Notes: generated by a model not told the origin, from the sequence alone. Shown: positions 18,693-28,350, numbered from the stretch's first letter. The stretch: 43,355 bases of DNA from Oscillospiraceae bacterium (GCA_017436035.1 JAFSDV010000031.1:1-43355); one strand, 5' to 3'. Numbers and translations are program-made.

Positions 18693-19654
18693 AAGTAATG
18701 GTTACAGGTGCCGGTGGCATGGTTGGTTCTCATATGGTGGAGCTGCTGCACAGCCAAGGTCAGGATATAGTAGGCACTTATTATAAACCAACCACGGATA
18801 TTACCGAGCTGGACAGTGCTATTCGGATGATCGAGTGTGATGTGCGCTACGCGCCCAGCGTTGAAAAGATCATTGTAGAGCACCGTCCGGAGCAGATCTA
18901 CCATCTCGCTGCCCAAAGCTATCCCACAGTATCCTGGGACCGCCCCTATGAAACTATAGATACGAATGCTAACGGAACAATCGCAATTTTCGAAGCGGTA
19001 AAAAAGGTTCGGACAGTCGATCCTTCCTACGATCCCATGGTCGTGGTTGCCTGCTCCAGTGCAGAGTATGGCGAAACATTGAACCAGCTGGAAGGCAACA
19101 AAGTCTATGTACAGGAAACAGCACAGCTGCAGCCGCTGCACCCCTACGGTGTCAGTAAGGTATGCCAGGATCTGCTGTCGTTCCAGTATTTTATGAACGA
19201 CCGTATCCGCTGCATCCGTGCCAGAATTTTTAATTCCACCGGCACCCGGAAGGTTAATGATGTAACTTCTGATTTTACCAAGCGTGCCATCCTGGCAGAA
19301 CGCAGTGGTGATTACACCCTTAAAGTAGGCAATTTGGATACCCGTCGTGCCATTATGGATCAGCGGGATCTGGTATCCGCGCTGATGCTGCTGGCGGAAA
19401 AGGGCAAGCCCGGTGATGTGTATAACATCTCTTCTGAGCATGTTTACCAAATGCGGGATATTGTCACCATGATCGAAAAACAGTTGGGGCATACTTTTAA
19501 CATCGAGGTAGATCCCAAGCTGCTGCGTCCTACTGACGAACGGATCATCGTTGGCGATGTGACCAAGCTGAAGCGAGATACCGGCTGGAGTCAGAAGATC
19601 CCCATGGAACAGACCGTGGCAGATATGCTGGATTATTGGAGAAAGACGCTGTAA
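18689..19654 (+). CDS. GDP-mannose 4,6-dehydratase-like sugar dehydratase
   Basis: This NAD(P)-dependent short-chain dehydrogenase has 321 residues (ATG 18689, GGAGGG upstream, overlapping the gmhA stop). It has GAGGMVGSH at the N-terminus, SSAEYG keeping the catalytic Glu of dehydratases, and YGVSK with the Tyr/Lys pair. ARIFNSTGTRK and NLDTRRAIMDQRD match the GDP-mannose dehydratase family. Because it follows four GDP-heptose genes directly, it may act on GDP-D-glycero-D-manno-heptose to make a 4-keto-6-deoxy-heptose, as DmhA-type enzymes do. GDP-mannose remains possible. Confidence 0.75.
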   Translation: MKVMVTGAGGMVGSHMVELLHSQGQDIVGTYYKPTTDITELDSAIRMIECDVRYAPSVEKIIVEHRPEQIYHLAAQSYPTVSWDRPYETIDTNANGTIAIFEAVKKVRTVDPSYDPMVVVACSSAEYGETLNQLEGNKVYVQETAQLQPLHPYGVSKVCQDLLSFQYFMNDRIRCIRARIFNSTGTRKVNDVTSDFTKRAILAERSGDYTLKVGNLDTRRAIMDQRDLVSALMLLAEKGKPGDVYNISSEHVYQMRDIVTMIEKQLGHTFNIEVDPKLLRPTDERIIVGDVTKLKRDTGWSQKIPMEQTVADMLDYWRKTL

Positions 19655-19673
19655 AAAGCGGTAGGAGGTTTCT

Positions 19674-20417
19674 ATGCCACGCAACCGACAGAAATTTCTG
19701 AATACCTACTTGGACAACGTTTCCATGGATGAGGCAATAGATGTGATCCTTGAGTGTGTTGAACAGCGCAGGAAGGCATATATCGTGCCCATTAATGTGG
19801 ATATTGTAGTAAAGATGGAAGAGGATCTCTATCTTCGCAAGATCACAGATGAGGCAGAACTGATCCTGGCAGACGGAAAGCCTCTGATCTGGATCTCTGA
19901 TTACCGGAAACAGCCACTGAAGGAAAAAATCTCCGGTTCTGACCTGGTTCCGCTGCTATGTGAAAAAGCCGCAAAAAAGGGTTTCCGCCTGTTTATACTG
20001 GGTGGAAAACCTGGCGTTGCCGAAATGGCGAAGGCAAAGATGGAGAAAACAACTCCGGAAATCAAGATTGCCGGAACATACGCACCGCCCATTGGCTTTG
20101 AGCAGGATCCTGCCGAGTTAGATCGGATCAATCAGATGATAACAGACTCTGAGGCGGATATTCTGCTGGCCTGTTTGGGCTGCCCTAAGCAGGAGAAATT
20201 CATTTATGAGAACCAAAAAAACTATGCAGCTCCTGTGTCTGTGTGTGCAGGTGCGACAGTGGATTTTCTGGCAGGCAATGTAAGCCGTGCACCCAAATGG
20301 ATGAGTGACCATGGCTTGGAATGGTTCTACCGCTTCCTTCAGGAGCCGAGACGACTGTTTAAGCGTTACTTTGTGGATGACCTCAAAATTCTGAAGCTGG
20401 TTCAGAAATACCGATAA
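19674..20417 (+). CDS. WecG/TagA/CpsF-family glycosyltransferase (GT26)
   Basis: This 247-residue enzyme of the GT26 family transfers a sugar to an undecaprenyl-linked acceptor on the inner face of the membrane. Family blocks are visible: VPINVDIVVKM, ILADGKPLIW, RLFILGGKPGV, LLACLGCPKQEKFI, and GATVDFLAGNVSRAP. A GGAGG site precedes the ATG. In teichoic acid and enterobacterial common antigen synthesis this family adds the second sugar. The priming enzyme is not in the window. Confidence 0.88.
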   Translation: MPRNRQKFLNTYLDNVSMDEAIDVILECVEQRRKAYIVPINVDIVVKMEEDLYLRKITDEAELILADGKPLIWISDYRKQPLKEKISGSDLVPLLCEKAAKKGFRLFILGGKPGVAEMAKAKMEKTTPEIKIAGTYAPPIGFEQDPAELDRINQMITDSEADILLACLGCPKQEKFIYENQKNYAAPVSVCAGATVDFLAGNVSRAPKWMSDHGLEWFYRFLQEPRRLFKRYFVDDLKILKLVQKYR

Positions 20418-20437
20418 AATTAGAAGGATCCATTGAC

Positions 20438-21463
20438 ATGGCAAGAAAAGACGGAAAATATACGCTGTATTTTGATTTGATCAGAATTACGGCAATTTTG
20501 TTTGTGCTATATAACCACAGTAGCACGATGGGATTTGAACTCTATACGCTTACAGATAATCCGTATACGTTTCCTTTGTATATCGTAATGGCTACAATAT
20601 GCAAGGCGGGAGTGCCGTTGTTCCTTATGGTATCCGGTGCCCTGCTTTTGGGAAAAGAGGAGTCTGTCAAGGATTTGTATACCAGGCGGGTTTCCAGAAT
20701 GGTAATTGCATTGATTCTCTTCTCTTTCGTAATGCATGTGAAAACTTATGGCTTTTCGGAATTTGGACTGTTTTTCCAAAACCTGCTTGGGAACAATGTG
20801 TCTCCGGCACCGTTTTGGTATCTGTATTCCTATCTTGGCTATCTGATTATGCTTCCGTTTTTGAGAAGCCTTGTTAAGAATGCCGGCAATCATGTGACAT
20901 ATTTGCTGGCGGTATGCACTGCGTTTATGCTGATGCTTCCGGCACTGCGCTATATCTGTGGGATCAATATAGCCGGCGAATTCGATGTACCCATGACCGC
21001 TCAGTTTATTATCTACCCTGTTATAGGATACATGCTGAGCAAACTGGAATTGAACTGGAAGCAATTGACTGGTGCAGCGGTAATGACAGTTATTTCTGTT
21101 GGGGCAGCATATTTGTTGCTTACAAAGACCCTGGCATATGATCCGCGAACGCAGTTTGGTCTGAGTGAGTTTATTTTCTGGATTTCGGTGTTCCTGTTCA
21201 TGGTGCTAAAGAAACTGGGGAATATGCTGAACCCGGAGGGCGTATTCGGTAGAATTTGCGCATTGGTTGGTGCATGTACCTTTGGAATCTATTTGTTGGA
21301 GCCATTCATGATTCGGAGTTTGATGTATAGAGTGGCTTACATATTTGTTCCCTATATTCCTTCGGTGCTGGCTGTTTGTGTCGGCTGTGTCGCAGCGGTA
21401 TGCGTAGGTACAGGTGTGGTTTGGGTAATGAGAAAAATACCTGTAATCAATAAGTTGCTGTGA
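20438..21463 (+). CDS. Membrane acyltransferase (acyltransferase family 3)
   Basis: This 341-residue integral membrane protein has about ten hydrophobic segments. The N-terminal LYFDLIRITAILFVLYNHSS carries the His typical of acyltransferase family 3 (OafA-like). It probably O-acetylates a polysaccharide residue using cytoplasmic acetyl-CoA. The codon usage and base composition look AT-richer than in the genes before it. The acceptor sugar cannot be told. Confidence 0.82.
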   Translation: MARKDGKYTLYFDLIRITAILFVLYNHSSTMGFELYTLTDNPYTFPLYIVMATICKAGVPLFLMVSGALLLGKEESVKDLYTRRVSRMVIALILFSFVMHVKTYGFSEFGLFFQNLLGNNVSPAPFWYLYSYLGYLIMLPFLRSLVKNAGNHVTYLLAVCTAFMLMLPALRYICGINIAGEFDVPMTAQFIIYPVIGYMLSKLELNWKQLTGAAVMTVISVGAAYLLLTKTLAYDPRTQFGLSEFIFWISVFLFMVLKKLGNMLNPEGVFGRICALVGACTFGIYLLEPFMIRSLMYRVAYIFVPYIPSVLAVCVGCVAAVCVGTGVVWVMRKIPVINKLL

Positions 21464-21505
21464 GTGATTTGCAGTGGAGAGAACAAAGCAAGGGAGAAAT
21501 GAGCG

Positions 21506-22702
21506 ATGAAAATTGCGTGGCTGACACCGGAAGTGCCCTATCCCCCAATCGGAGGCAGAAACGGTGTTTACAATAGAATCGTACAACTGAGTAAGTACAA
21601 CCAGATATACCTGTTCTCCATTGCGTATAACGAGGAAGAGCGTGTTTCCAAAGATGAAATGGAGAAATACTGCGCTCAGGTGCATTATTATAACCGCAAT
21701 GAATCTAAGGTAAAAAAGCTGCTAAAAAGTCTGTTGTCCCCTTACTCCGTTGCCAGCAGAACCCTTCCCCAATTACAGACAGATCTGGCGGAACTGTTTG
21801 ACCGGGAAAAGATCGACTGTGTTATTTGCGATTTTCCCAATATGGCGAAGAATCTCTTTGGTATAGTACCCAAGGGCACATACTGCACCATTAACCAACA
21901 CAATAATGAATATAGAAGAATGAGGGATATGGTGAAGGTTCCCACTATTCCTCTGTATAAGCGCATTGCCTACTACTTGGAATCGTTCCGTCTTGAATGG
22001 TATGAAAAAGATCTTTATAAAAAGAATCTGTTCAAGAGCGTTACATTCTTTTCTAATGATGATTTGTATGCGTTCCAGAACAAGTGGAAAGATAGTCGTG
22101 CTGAGCTGAAGCTGTTCCCTTTAGGAGCCAATGGATTTGATACGGAGTTGTCCTTTGATGATCAGCCCAATATGCTGTTTGTGGGCAGACTGGATGCCAT
22201 TGCAGTACCCAATGTGGAGGCATCCCTTTGGTTCTGCAAAAATGTGATGCCAAAGGTTTTGGAGCAAGTCCCCAATGCGCAGCTGATTATTGCCGGCGCT
22301 AACCCTGCGCCGGAGGTGATGGCTCTTGCGAATGACCATGTACGGATCATTCCAAACTATGCAGATTTAATGGATGTATATTCTTTGGCGGATTGTGTAA
22401 TCCTTCCGCTGCAGTCCGGCGGTGGCGTAAAGGGCAAGCTGCTGGAAGCCGCAGCACTGAAAAAGCTGGTAATCTCTACATCCCACGGTATTGAAGGCAC
22501 CAAATTTGCACCGGATGTCCACGTTCTGTATGCAAATGAGCCGGAGGATTTTGCAAATCAATGTATAAAAGCCCTGATAAGCAAGAACGATTATCTTTCT
22601 ATGGCTCAACGTGCCTTTACGCTGTTTGAAGAAGCTTATGATTGGAATACTATCGGGAAAAATTATCATAATTATCTTACGGAACAAATCAAACTGAGGT
22701 GA
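21506..22702 (+). CDS. Glycosyltransferase, group 1 (GT4-like)
   Basis: This 398-residue cytoplasmic GT-B enzyme has an N-terminal acceptor domain (starting MKIAWLTPEVPYPPIGGRNG). Its C-terminal donor domain carries NMLFVGRLD, NAQLIIAGANP, VRIIPNYADLMDVYSLADC, and PLQSGGGVKGKLLEAAAL, where the usual E(x7)E region lies. It adds one sugar of the repeat unit. Donor and linkage are unknown. Its stop overlaps the next gene. Confidence 0.85.
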   Translation: MKIAWLTPEVPYPPIGGRNGVYNRIVQLSKYNQIYLFSIAYNEEERVSKDEMEKYCAQVHYYNRNESKVKKLLKSLLSPYSVASRTLPQLQTDLAELFDREKIDCVICDFPNMAKNLFGIVPKGTYCTINQHNNEYRRMRDMVKVPTIPLYKRIAYYLESFRLEWYEKDLYKKNLFKSVTFFSNDDLYAFQNKWKDSRAELKLFPLGANGFDTELSFDDQPNMLFVGRLDAIAVPNVEASLWFCKNVMPKVLEQVPNAQLIIAGANPAPEVMALANDHVRIIPNYADLMDVYSLADCVILPLQSGGGVKGKLLEAAALKKLVISTSHGIEGTKFAPDVHVLYANEPEDFANQCIKALISKNDYLSMAQRAFTLFEEAYDWNTIGKNYHNYLTEQIKLR

Positions 22703-22707
22703 GCATC

Positions 22708-23952
22708 TTGTATAAAGCATCCCCCCCAATAACCCGCTTCGTAACCAAAACAGTTGATCTGTATCAGGCATCCATGCACTGGTTCCTGTTCTTTGCAGCA
22801 TTTTTAATGACCATCGGAAGCTCTGCTGGATTTTTGAAATTGGGTGTTGGTGCTTTATTTGAGTATCTGGGGCTGATGCTTTTACTTTTAGGTTGTTTTG
22901 CTCGTTTTTTGAAAAACACGCGCAGATTTAAGACGCCTGCTTTTATATTGCTGATAACCGTACTGATCTTGTTTAATATAGGTTTGCTGTTTCAGGCCCT
23001 TCCCCTTAGTAAGATCTTAAAGTTAATGATCTCTATGGTTATTTTGGCAGTAATTGCCATTTTCCCCAGTGATTATATCCAATCCATACCTGATCTGCGA
23101 AAAATTGGCTGGGGCTTTCTGCTTGGAACAGTCTGTTCTACCTTTGCTGCACTTATTACAGATATTTCTATTATAACCCGCGCTTCCGAAGGTTTTCTTG
23201 TAAACTTTGGCTACAACGGTGGTTTTGAGCATCGCAATTATTTTTCTTATTCACTGATTGTGGCATTTATCTCCTTTTATATGCCCTTTCGTTACGGTCA
23301 CAGAAAAGCGGCAGACTTACCCTGTATGCTTATAAGCCTGCTCCTGCTGCTGCTTACGAATTCCCGCGGCTCTTATTTGGTTTTTGCAGCATTCCTGTTG
23401 TTTGATAACTGTACAAGCATTACAATTCCCTTTTACGGTAAAAAGCTGCGACCCGGTCAGGCTGCCATTATTGCCTGCATTGCAGCGATCCCTGTTTACA
23501 TTCTCCTGGTAATAACCAGTGAAACCTTTTATTTCCGTATGAACGGTCTTATAAATTATTTAGAAGTTTTTGGTACAGATGTATTTCATATGCTCTTTGG
23601 TAACGCAGAGATCGCATACCGGGAAACAGGGCTGACTTATGATCAGAACATTCGCTCTGTGATTGGCTGGGATGGCTCTGTTGAGCTGGTTCTTCTAAAT
23701 ATCCTCATTAAGAACGGACTGCTTGGTTTAATCGGTTTTATTCTGATCTTCGTACGCTATTTCAAAAAAGTACGGCGTATAAAAAACACCGGTTATCAAA
23801 CCTTTATGTACGCACTGATTCTGTCTTTTTTGATGTCTGCATTTATAGAATCTTTTCTCGCAAATATCAACTTCTCCTACGGAACATTCAGTTATACGGT
23901 GATCGCAAGCATTTTACCAGTGCTTAGCCATATGCGACCGAATATCCCTTAA
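22708..23952 (+). CDS. O-antigen polymerase/ligase-like membrane protein (Wzy candidate)
   Basis: This protein is strongly hydrophobic with about ten to twelve transmembrane segments and a large loop (about 160-200 and 280-320). Layout and position match Wzy-type polymerases or O-antigen ligases, which vary too much in sequence for a firm call. GAGGTG (22696-22701) favours a TTG start at 22708 (about 414 residues). An in-frame GTG at 22699, overlapping the previous stop, would add three residues. It would polymerise repeat units on the outer face after flipping by the Wzx-like protein at 28351. Confidence 0.75.
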   Translation: MYKASPPITRFVTKTVDLYQASMHWFLFFAAFLMTIGSSAGFLKLGVGALFEYLGLMLLLLGCFARFLKNTRRFKTPAFILLITVLILFNIGLLFQALPLSKILKLMISMVILAVIAIFPSDYIQSIPDLRKIGWGFLLGTVCSTFAALITDISIITRASEGFLVNFGYNGGFEHRNYFSYSLIVAFISFYMPFRYGHRKAADLPCMLISLLLLLLTNSRGSYLVFAAFLLFDNCTSITIPFYGKKLRPGQAAIIACIAAIPVYILLVITSETFYFRMNGLINYLEVFGTDVFHMLFGNAEIAYRETGLTYDQNIRSVIGWDGSVELVLLNILIKNGLLGLIGFILIFVRYFKKVRRIKNTGYQTFMYALILSFLMSAFIESFLANINFSYGTFSYTVIASILPVLSHMRPNIP

Positions 23953-24017
23953 ATTCTTAGACACATTATCAGACTTAAAGAAAGGGAATATGTGGCATAC
24001 AGCCGCATAAAACAACT

Positions 24018-25160
24018 ATGAAAATTATTGCATACTATCTCCCTCAATTCCATTGTATCCCTGAAAATGATGAATGGTGGGGCAAAGGTTTTACAGAGTG
24101 GGTCAATGTAAAAAAAGCACGATCCCTGTTTGATGGTCACAACCAGCCCAGAGTCCCCCTGAACGATTATTACTACAATCTGCTGGACGTGGAAACGCTG
24201 CGGTGGCAGGCAGAGCTTGCAAAAAAGAACAATGTATGGGGCTTTTGCTTCTATCATTATTGGTTTGGAGAAAAGCTTCTTTTAGGGAAACCTATGGAAA
24301 TGCTTTTGGAGAACAAAGATATTGATATTCCCTTCTGTATTTCCTGGGCCAACGAAAATTGGACGAACCAGTGGGTATCTAACAGCCCCAAAATGCTGAT
24401 TCGGCAGGAGTACGGTGATGAGGCAGAATGGCAGCGTCACTTTGATTATCTGCTTCCCTTCTTTAAAGATAAGCGGTATATCAAAAAGGACAATAAGCCC
24501 GTTGTAGTGATTTACAAACCGACCAACTGCGACAAAATCAATGAAATGATCGCGCTTTGGAACACCCTTGCTCAAGCGGAAGGCTTCGACGGTGTGTGTC
24601 TGATGTCTCAGATCAGCCACGAGGCATTGGATAAACCTGCTTATTTCGAGAATATCGATTATTATCTGGACTACCAACCCACCGACACCTTCATTCTTAA
24701 AACGAGAACTACTAATAAGTATATGAAAGCCATCAAAAGCTTCATTAAACGAGTAGCGTTGAAATTCGGTCTGGACCTGGAGGGAAAAAAAGTACAGGGT
24801 CTACAAAGATACAGCTACGCTTCCATCTGGGAAACAATCCTGGCAAAACGCCCGGATTCATCCAAGCGCGTACCCGGCTGCTTTGTGGATTGGGATAATA
24901 CCCCCCGTAAAGATATGAAAGGCACCGTTCTGCCGGATGCTAATCCTGCCGATTTTAAAAACTACTTCAAGCGGCAAGTAGAAAACTGCCGTAAGAATTA
25001 TCAAAAAGATTTCATGTTCATGTTTGCTTGGAATGAGTGGGCAGAGGGCGGATATTTGGAGCCGGATACAAAATACGGCGACAGCTATCTGCGTTCCATT
25101 CAAGAAGTACTAACGGAACTGGATGAAGTGCCTGCGGAAGCTTCGGGCAGCTTGCTGTAA
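24018..25160 (+). CDS. WbsX-like glycosyltransferase (GH99-like fold)
   Basis: This 380-residue protein starts MKIIAYYLPQFHCIPENDEW and contains GKGFTEWVNV, GFCFYHYWF, SWANENWTNQW and MFAWNEWAEG. These blocks mark the WbsX / glycoside-hydrolase-99-like family common in O-antigen and capsule loci. The family is thought to act on polysaccharide assembly, and some members also carry glycosyltransferase domains. None is attached here. Confidence 0.85.
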   Translation: MKIIAYYLPQFHCIPENDEWWGKGFTEWVNVKKARSLFDGHNQPRVPLNDYYYNLLDVETLRWQAELAKKNNVWGFCFYHYWFGEKLLLGKPMEMLLENKDIDIPFCISWANENWTNQWVSNSPKMLIRQEYGDEAEWQRHFDYLLPFFKDKRYIKKDNKPVVVIYKPTNCDKINEMIALWNTLAQAEGFDGVCLMSQISHEALDKPAYFENIDYYLDYQPTDTFILKTRTTNKYMKAIKSFIKRVALKFGLDLEGKKVQGLQRYSYASIWETILAKRPDSSKRVPGCFVDWDNTPRKDMKGTVLPDANPADFKNYFKRQVENCRKNYQKDFMFMFAWNEWAEGGYLEPDTKYGDSYLRSIQEVLTELDEVPAEASGSLL

Positions 25161-25178
25161 CAGCGGGGAGAAGAAAAT

Positions 25179-25811
25179 ATGAAGCGTTTTGTAAAAAAGC
25201 TGCTTTATTCCCTGACAAGATTTTTTTGCAGTGCCTATATAGTAGAAGGATGCAGCCGTATAGTCCGGTTTTGGGTAACCAATGCATATGCAAAAAGATT
25301 CCGATCTGTGGGAGATCGGCTTCACTTAGGCAAGAACCCTTCATTTCGTGGGCAGCAGTATATATCTGTGGGCGATGATTTTTCCGCAGGCGACGGACTG
25401 CTGATGGAAGCATGGGATGCTTACCGGGATCAGACCTTTACACCCCAGATCTGCATTGGTAACGGTGTGAATTGCTCGAACTACGTACAGATTTCTGCCA
25501 TTGACCGGGTGACTATAGGCGATCATGTGCTTATGGGGCAGTGCGTATACATTTCTGATAATAACCACGGAAAATGGAACGCAGAGGAGCTGAGGCTTCC
25601 GCCAACACAGCGTCCCCTTACGAGCAAGGGGCCTGTGTCTATTGGAAATAATGTGTGGCTGGGACGCTGTGTTACAGTCCTATCCGGTGTTACCATTGGT
25701 GACAACTGCGTAATCGGCGCCAACTCCGTGGTGACCAAGGATATCCCTCCCAACTGCATGGCCGCAGGCGTTCCGGCAAAGGTCGTGAAAAGATTGGATC
25801 AAGATACTTGA
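25179..25811 (+). CDS. Left-handed beta-helix acetyltransferase
   Basis: This 210-residue enzyme has an N-terminal hydrophobic or basic stretch (1-35) and then hexapeptide repeats (about 45-200), including [20 protein letters not shown] and [19 protein letters not shown]. It probably transfers an acetyl group from acetyl-CoA to a sugar. The genes that follow make a 3-amino sugar nucleotide, so N-acetylation of that amine (as by FdtC/QdtC) is one candidate. O-acetylation is the other. Confidence 0.8.
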   Translation: MKRFVKKLLYSLTRFFCSAYIVEGCSRIVRFWVTNAYAKRFRSVGDRLHLGKNPSFRGQQYISVGDDFSAGDGLLMEAWDAYRDQTFTPQICIGNGVNCSNYVQISAIDRVTIGDHVLMGQCVYISDNNHGKWNAEELRLPPTQRPLTSKGPVSIGNNVWLGRCVTVLSGVTIGDNCVIGANSVVTKDIPPNCMAAGVPAKVVKRLDQDT

Positions 25812-25878
25812 TCCAATCAAAAGCCAAAGGGCAGCCGTCCTGCTGCCTAAAAGATAAAAACCTGAGAAGAAGGGGAAA

Positions 25879-26976
25879 ATGACTATGATTATGCCGAATA
25901 ATTTGGGTCGTCAGTATTCTCTGCACGCAGAAGAGTATGAAAAAAAGGCTGTCGAGGTGCTTCGCTCTGGCTGGTACATTTTAGGCAAAGAAGTAGATGC
26001 CTTTGAAAAAGAATGGGCTGACTATGTAGGTGCCAAGCACTGCGTAGGTCTGGCCAGCGGCTTGGATGCCTTGTGGATTTCTTTCCGTTTGTTGGATATC
26101 AAGGAGGGCGATGAGGTCATCGTCTGTGGCAATGCGTATATTGCCTGCGTTATGGGTATCACTATGAATGGCGCAACACCGGTATTCGTAGAGCCAGATG
26201 AATATGACAACATCGATGCAGATAAGATTGAAGCAGCCATCACCCCCAATACTAAGGGCATTTTGGCTGTGCACTTGTACGGACAGTCCTGCGATATGAC
26301 CAAGATTATGGAACTGGCAAAGAAGTATGACCTGCGTGTGGTGGAAGACTGCGCACAGAGCCATGGCAACCATTGGAACGGACAGGTGGTAGGCACCTTC
26401 GGTGATGTGGGCTGCTTCAGCTTTTATCCCAGCAAGGGCTGCGGTGCGTTTGGTGACGCCGGTTGTATCGTTACTAACAGCGACGAGTTGGCCAATAAGT
26501 TCCGTGTCTACCGCAATTACGGCAGCCAGAAGCGTTACCATAACGAAGTGGTAGGCACGAACAGCCGCTTGGACGAAATGCAGGCCGGTTTGCTCCGGGT
26601 CAAGCTGACCCATATGAATGAATTTAACGCGGAGCGGTGTGCGTTAGCTGACCGCTATATGAAGGAAATCACCAATCCTCTGATCCAGCACCCCAAGGTG
26701 CGCCCGGGTGCCGACTCTACCTGGCATCAGTATGTCATTCACTGCGAACGCCGGGATGAGCTGATGGAATACTTAAAGGAACGGGATATCGGTACGATCA
26801 TCCACTATCCCATCCCTCCCCACCTGTCCGAGGCGTATGCCTATCTGGGCAAGAAGAAGGGGGAGTATCCCATTACCGAGAAGTATGCTGACGAAGTGCT
26901 GAGCCTGCCTATGTACAACGGCATGACCTATGAAGAGCAGACTGCTGTTATTGAAGCAGTAAATGCATTTAAGTAA
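25879..26976 (+). CDS. DegT/DnrJ/EryC1-family sugar aminotransferase (FdtB/QdtB-like)
   Basis: This 365-residue PLP-dependent enzyme transfers an amino group to a keto sugar nucleotide. The family landmarks are SGLDALWISFRLL, VVEDCAQSHG, and CFSFYPSKGCGAFGDAG with the PLP-binding Lys. A start at 25879 or at the ATG 6 nt downstream is possible. With the ketoisomerase next to it, the likely substrate is a dTDP-3-keto-6-deoxyhexose, giving dTDP-3-amino-3,6-dideoxyhexose (Fuc3N or Qui3N). Confidence 0.87.
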   Translation: MTMIMPNNLGRQYSLHAEEYEKKAVEVLRSGWYILGKEVDAFEKEWADYVGAKHCVGLASGLDALWISFRLLDIKEGDEVIVCGNAYIACVMGITMNGATPVFVEPDEYDNIDADKIEAAITPNTKGILAVHLYGQSCDMTKIMELAKKYDLRVVEDCAQSHGNHWNGQVVGTFGDVGCFSFYPSKGCGAFGDAGCIVTNSDELANKFRVYRNYGSQKRYHNEVVGTNSRLDEMQAGLLRVKLTHMNEFNAERCALADRYMKEITNPLIQHPKVRPGADSTWHQYVIHCERRDELMEYLKERDIGTIIHYPIPPHLSEAYAYLGKKKGEYPITEKYADEVLSLPMYNGMTYEEQTAVIEAVNAFK

Positions 26977-26988
26977 GGGGAATAAATT

Positions 26989-27411
26989 ATGGCAGTAAAA
27001 GAAATGTATCGGATGCTGAACTTTGCCGATCTTGGTGATGAGCGCGGCAAACTGGTGGTCATCGAAGGAAACCGGGACATCCCCTTTGACATTGCCCGGG
27101 TTTTCTATATCTATGGCTCAGATCCCACCGTAGTCCGTGGTCAGCATGCCAACCGGGATTCTGAATTTGTTCTAATTAATGTGGCAGGAACCTCTAAGGT
27201 ACGTATTACTGACGGTTCCAATGAAGCGATCGTAGAACTGAACAAGCCCAGACAGGGTGTGTACCTGCCAAAAATGGTTTGGAAGGATATGTATGATTTC
27301 TCCGAGGACTCTGTCCTTCTGGTCCTTACCAATACCCACTATAACGGCAAGGAGTATATCCGAAGTTATGAGGACTATTTGAAGGTCATGGAGGAAGGGA
27401 ACAATGGGTAA
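26989..27411 (+). CDS. WxcM-like dTDP-sugar 3,4-ketoisomerase (FdtA/QdtA-like)
   Basis: This 140-residue cupin moves the keto group of dTDP-4-keto-6-deoxyglucose from C4 to C3. DERGKLVVIEGNRDIPFDIAR is split by the typical strand pattern and is followed by RGQHAN with the cupin His, then PKMVWKDMYDFSEDSVLLVL. It lies 12 nt after the aminotransferase. FdtA (galacto) and QdtA (gluco) cannot be told apart by eye. Confidence 0.87.
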   Translation: MAVKEMYRMLNFADLGDERGKLVVIEGNRDIPFDIARVFYIYGSDPTVVRGQHANRDSEFVLINVAGTSKVRITDGSNEAIVELNKPRQGVYLPKMVWKDMYDFSEDSVLLVLTNTHYNGKEYIRSYEDYLKVMEEGNNG

Positions 27412-28312
27412 GCCACTGATCTCCTTATGTATTCCCACCAACGGTGTTCCCCAGTGGATGTTTCCTGTGTTGGACAGTATTTTCGGTCAGGGTGCGGAGG
27501 AAGCACTTTTTGAAGTTGTCGTAACGGACAACGGAAATAACGAGGAATTCCAGACCCGTATGGCTGCCTACGCACAAGCCCATAGCAATATTGTATATGA
27601 AAAAACCAGTGCACTGCCCTTCCTCAACGAAATTGAGGCGTATAAGCGGGCCAGCGGTATGTTTATCAAGTTTTTGAATCACCGTACGATGCTGACAGAG
27701 GGTGCGCTGCACGCTTTTCTGAAATTTGTCCAGGAAAATATAGAAACAAAGCCCGTTGTTTATTTTGCCAATGGTGTCTTAAACAAACCGCAGGATGTGT
27801 TTCAATACGAAACATTTGATCAGTATGTGGCAAACCTGTCTTACTGGTCCTCCTGGTCTACGGGTATGGGGTTTTGGAAGAGCGATTTTGAAAATATTCC
27901 GGAAAATACGGTTTTTAACGAGCTGTTTCCCCATACTACAGTGCTGTTCCGGGAAAGAAACTGCAATCGCTACCTGATTGATAACCGGGTGCTGCTGGAA
28001 GAGCTTCCAACAGGAACAATTCCCAAGGGTAGCTATGACCTCTTTTATGCCTTTGCGGTAGAATATCCGGGGATTCTATGTGATTTGCTTCGTGATGGCA
28101 GTATCACCAAGGAAACTTTCATACAGGTTAAGGAAGAAAACCTTGGCTTCATTACGCAGCTATATTTGGATTATGTAGTAAGGAAGAAACCTTGTTCTTA
28201 TGATTTGAGCAGCTTTGATAACTCCATTCAGGTGTTTTACAGCAAAGCAGCATTGAACAAAAACCTGCGAAGCAGAGTTTCACGAGCAATAAAGAATAAG
28301 CTAGGATTGTAA
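27404..28312 (+). CDS. Glycosyltransferase family 2-like protein
   Basis: This 302-residue protein starts KPLISLCIPTNGVPQW, followed by VVVTDNGNNEEF, a layout like the GT-A nucleotide-binding domain. The DxD motif is not obvious; the segment FIKFLNHRTML stands near where it is expected. The start overlaps the previous stop by 8 nt, which indicates coupling. It probably adds the amino sugar made by its neighbours, an inference from position only. Confidence 0.7.
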   Translation: MGKPLISLCIPTNGVPQWMFPVLDSIFGQGAEEALFEVVVTDNGNNEEFQTRMAAYAQAHSNIVYEKTSALPFLNEIEAYKRASGMFIKFLNHRTMLTEGALHAFLKFVQENIETKPVVYFANGVLNKPQDVFQYETFDQYVANLSYWSSWSTGMGFWKSDFENIPENTVFNELFPHTTVLFRERNCNRYLIDNRVLLEELPTGTIPKGSYDLFYAFAVEYPGILCDLLRDGSITKETFIQVKEENLGFITQLYLDYVVRKKPCSYDLSSFDNSIQVFYSKAALNKNLRSRVSRAIKNKLGL

Positions 28313-28350
28313 CGATCAAAAATACGATTGTCTGAATAATTGGTGATAAT

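Noticed and set aside
18641-19684. Open frame of 347 codons on the minus strand
   Set aside because: It is opposite the GDP-mannose dehydratase-like gene; no motifs and no binding site.
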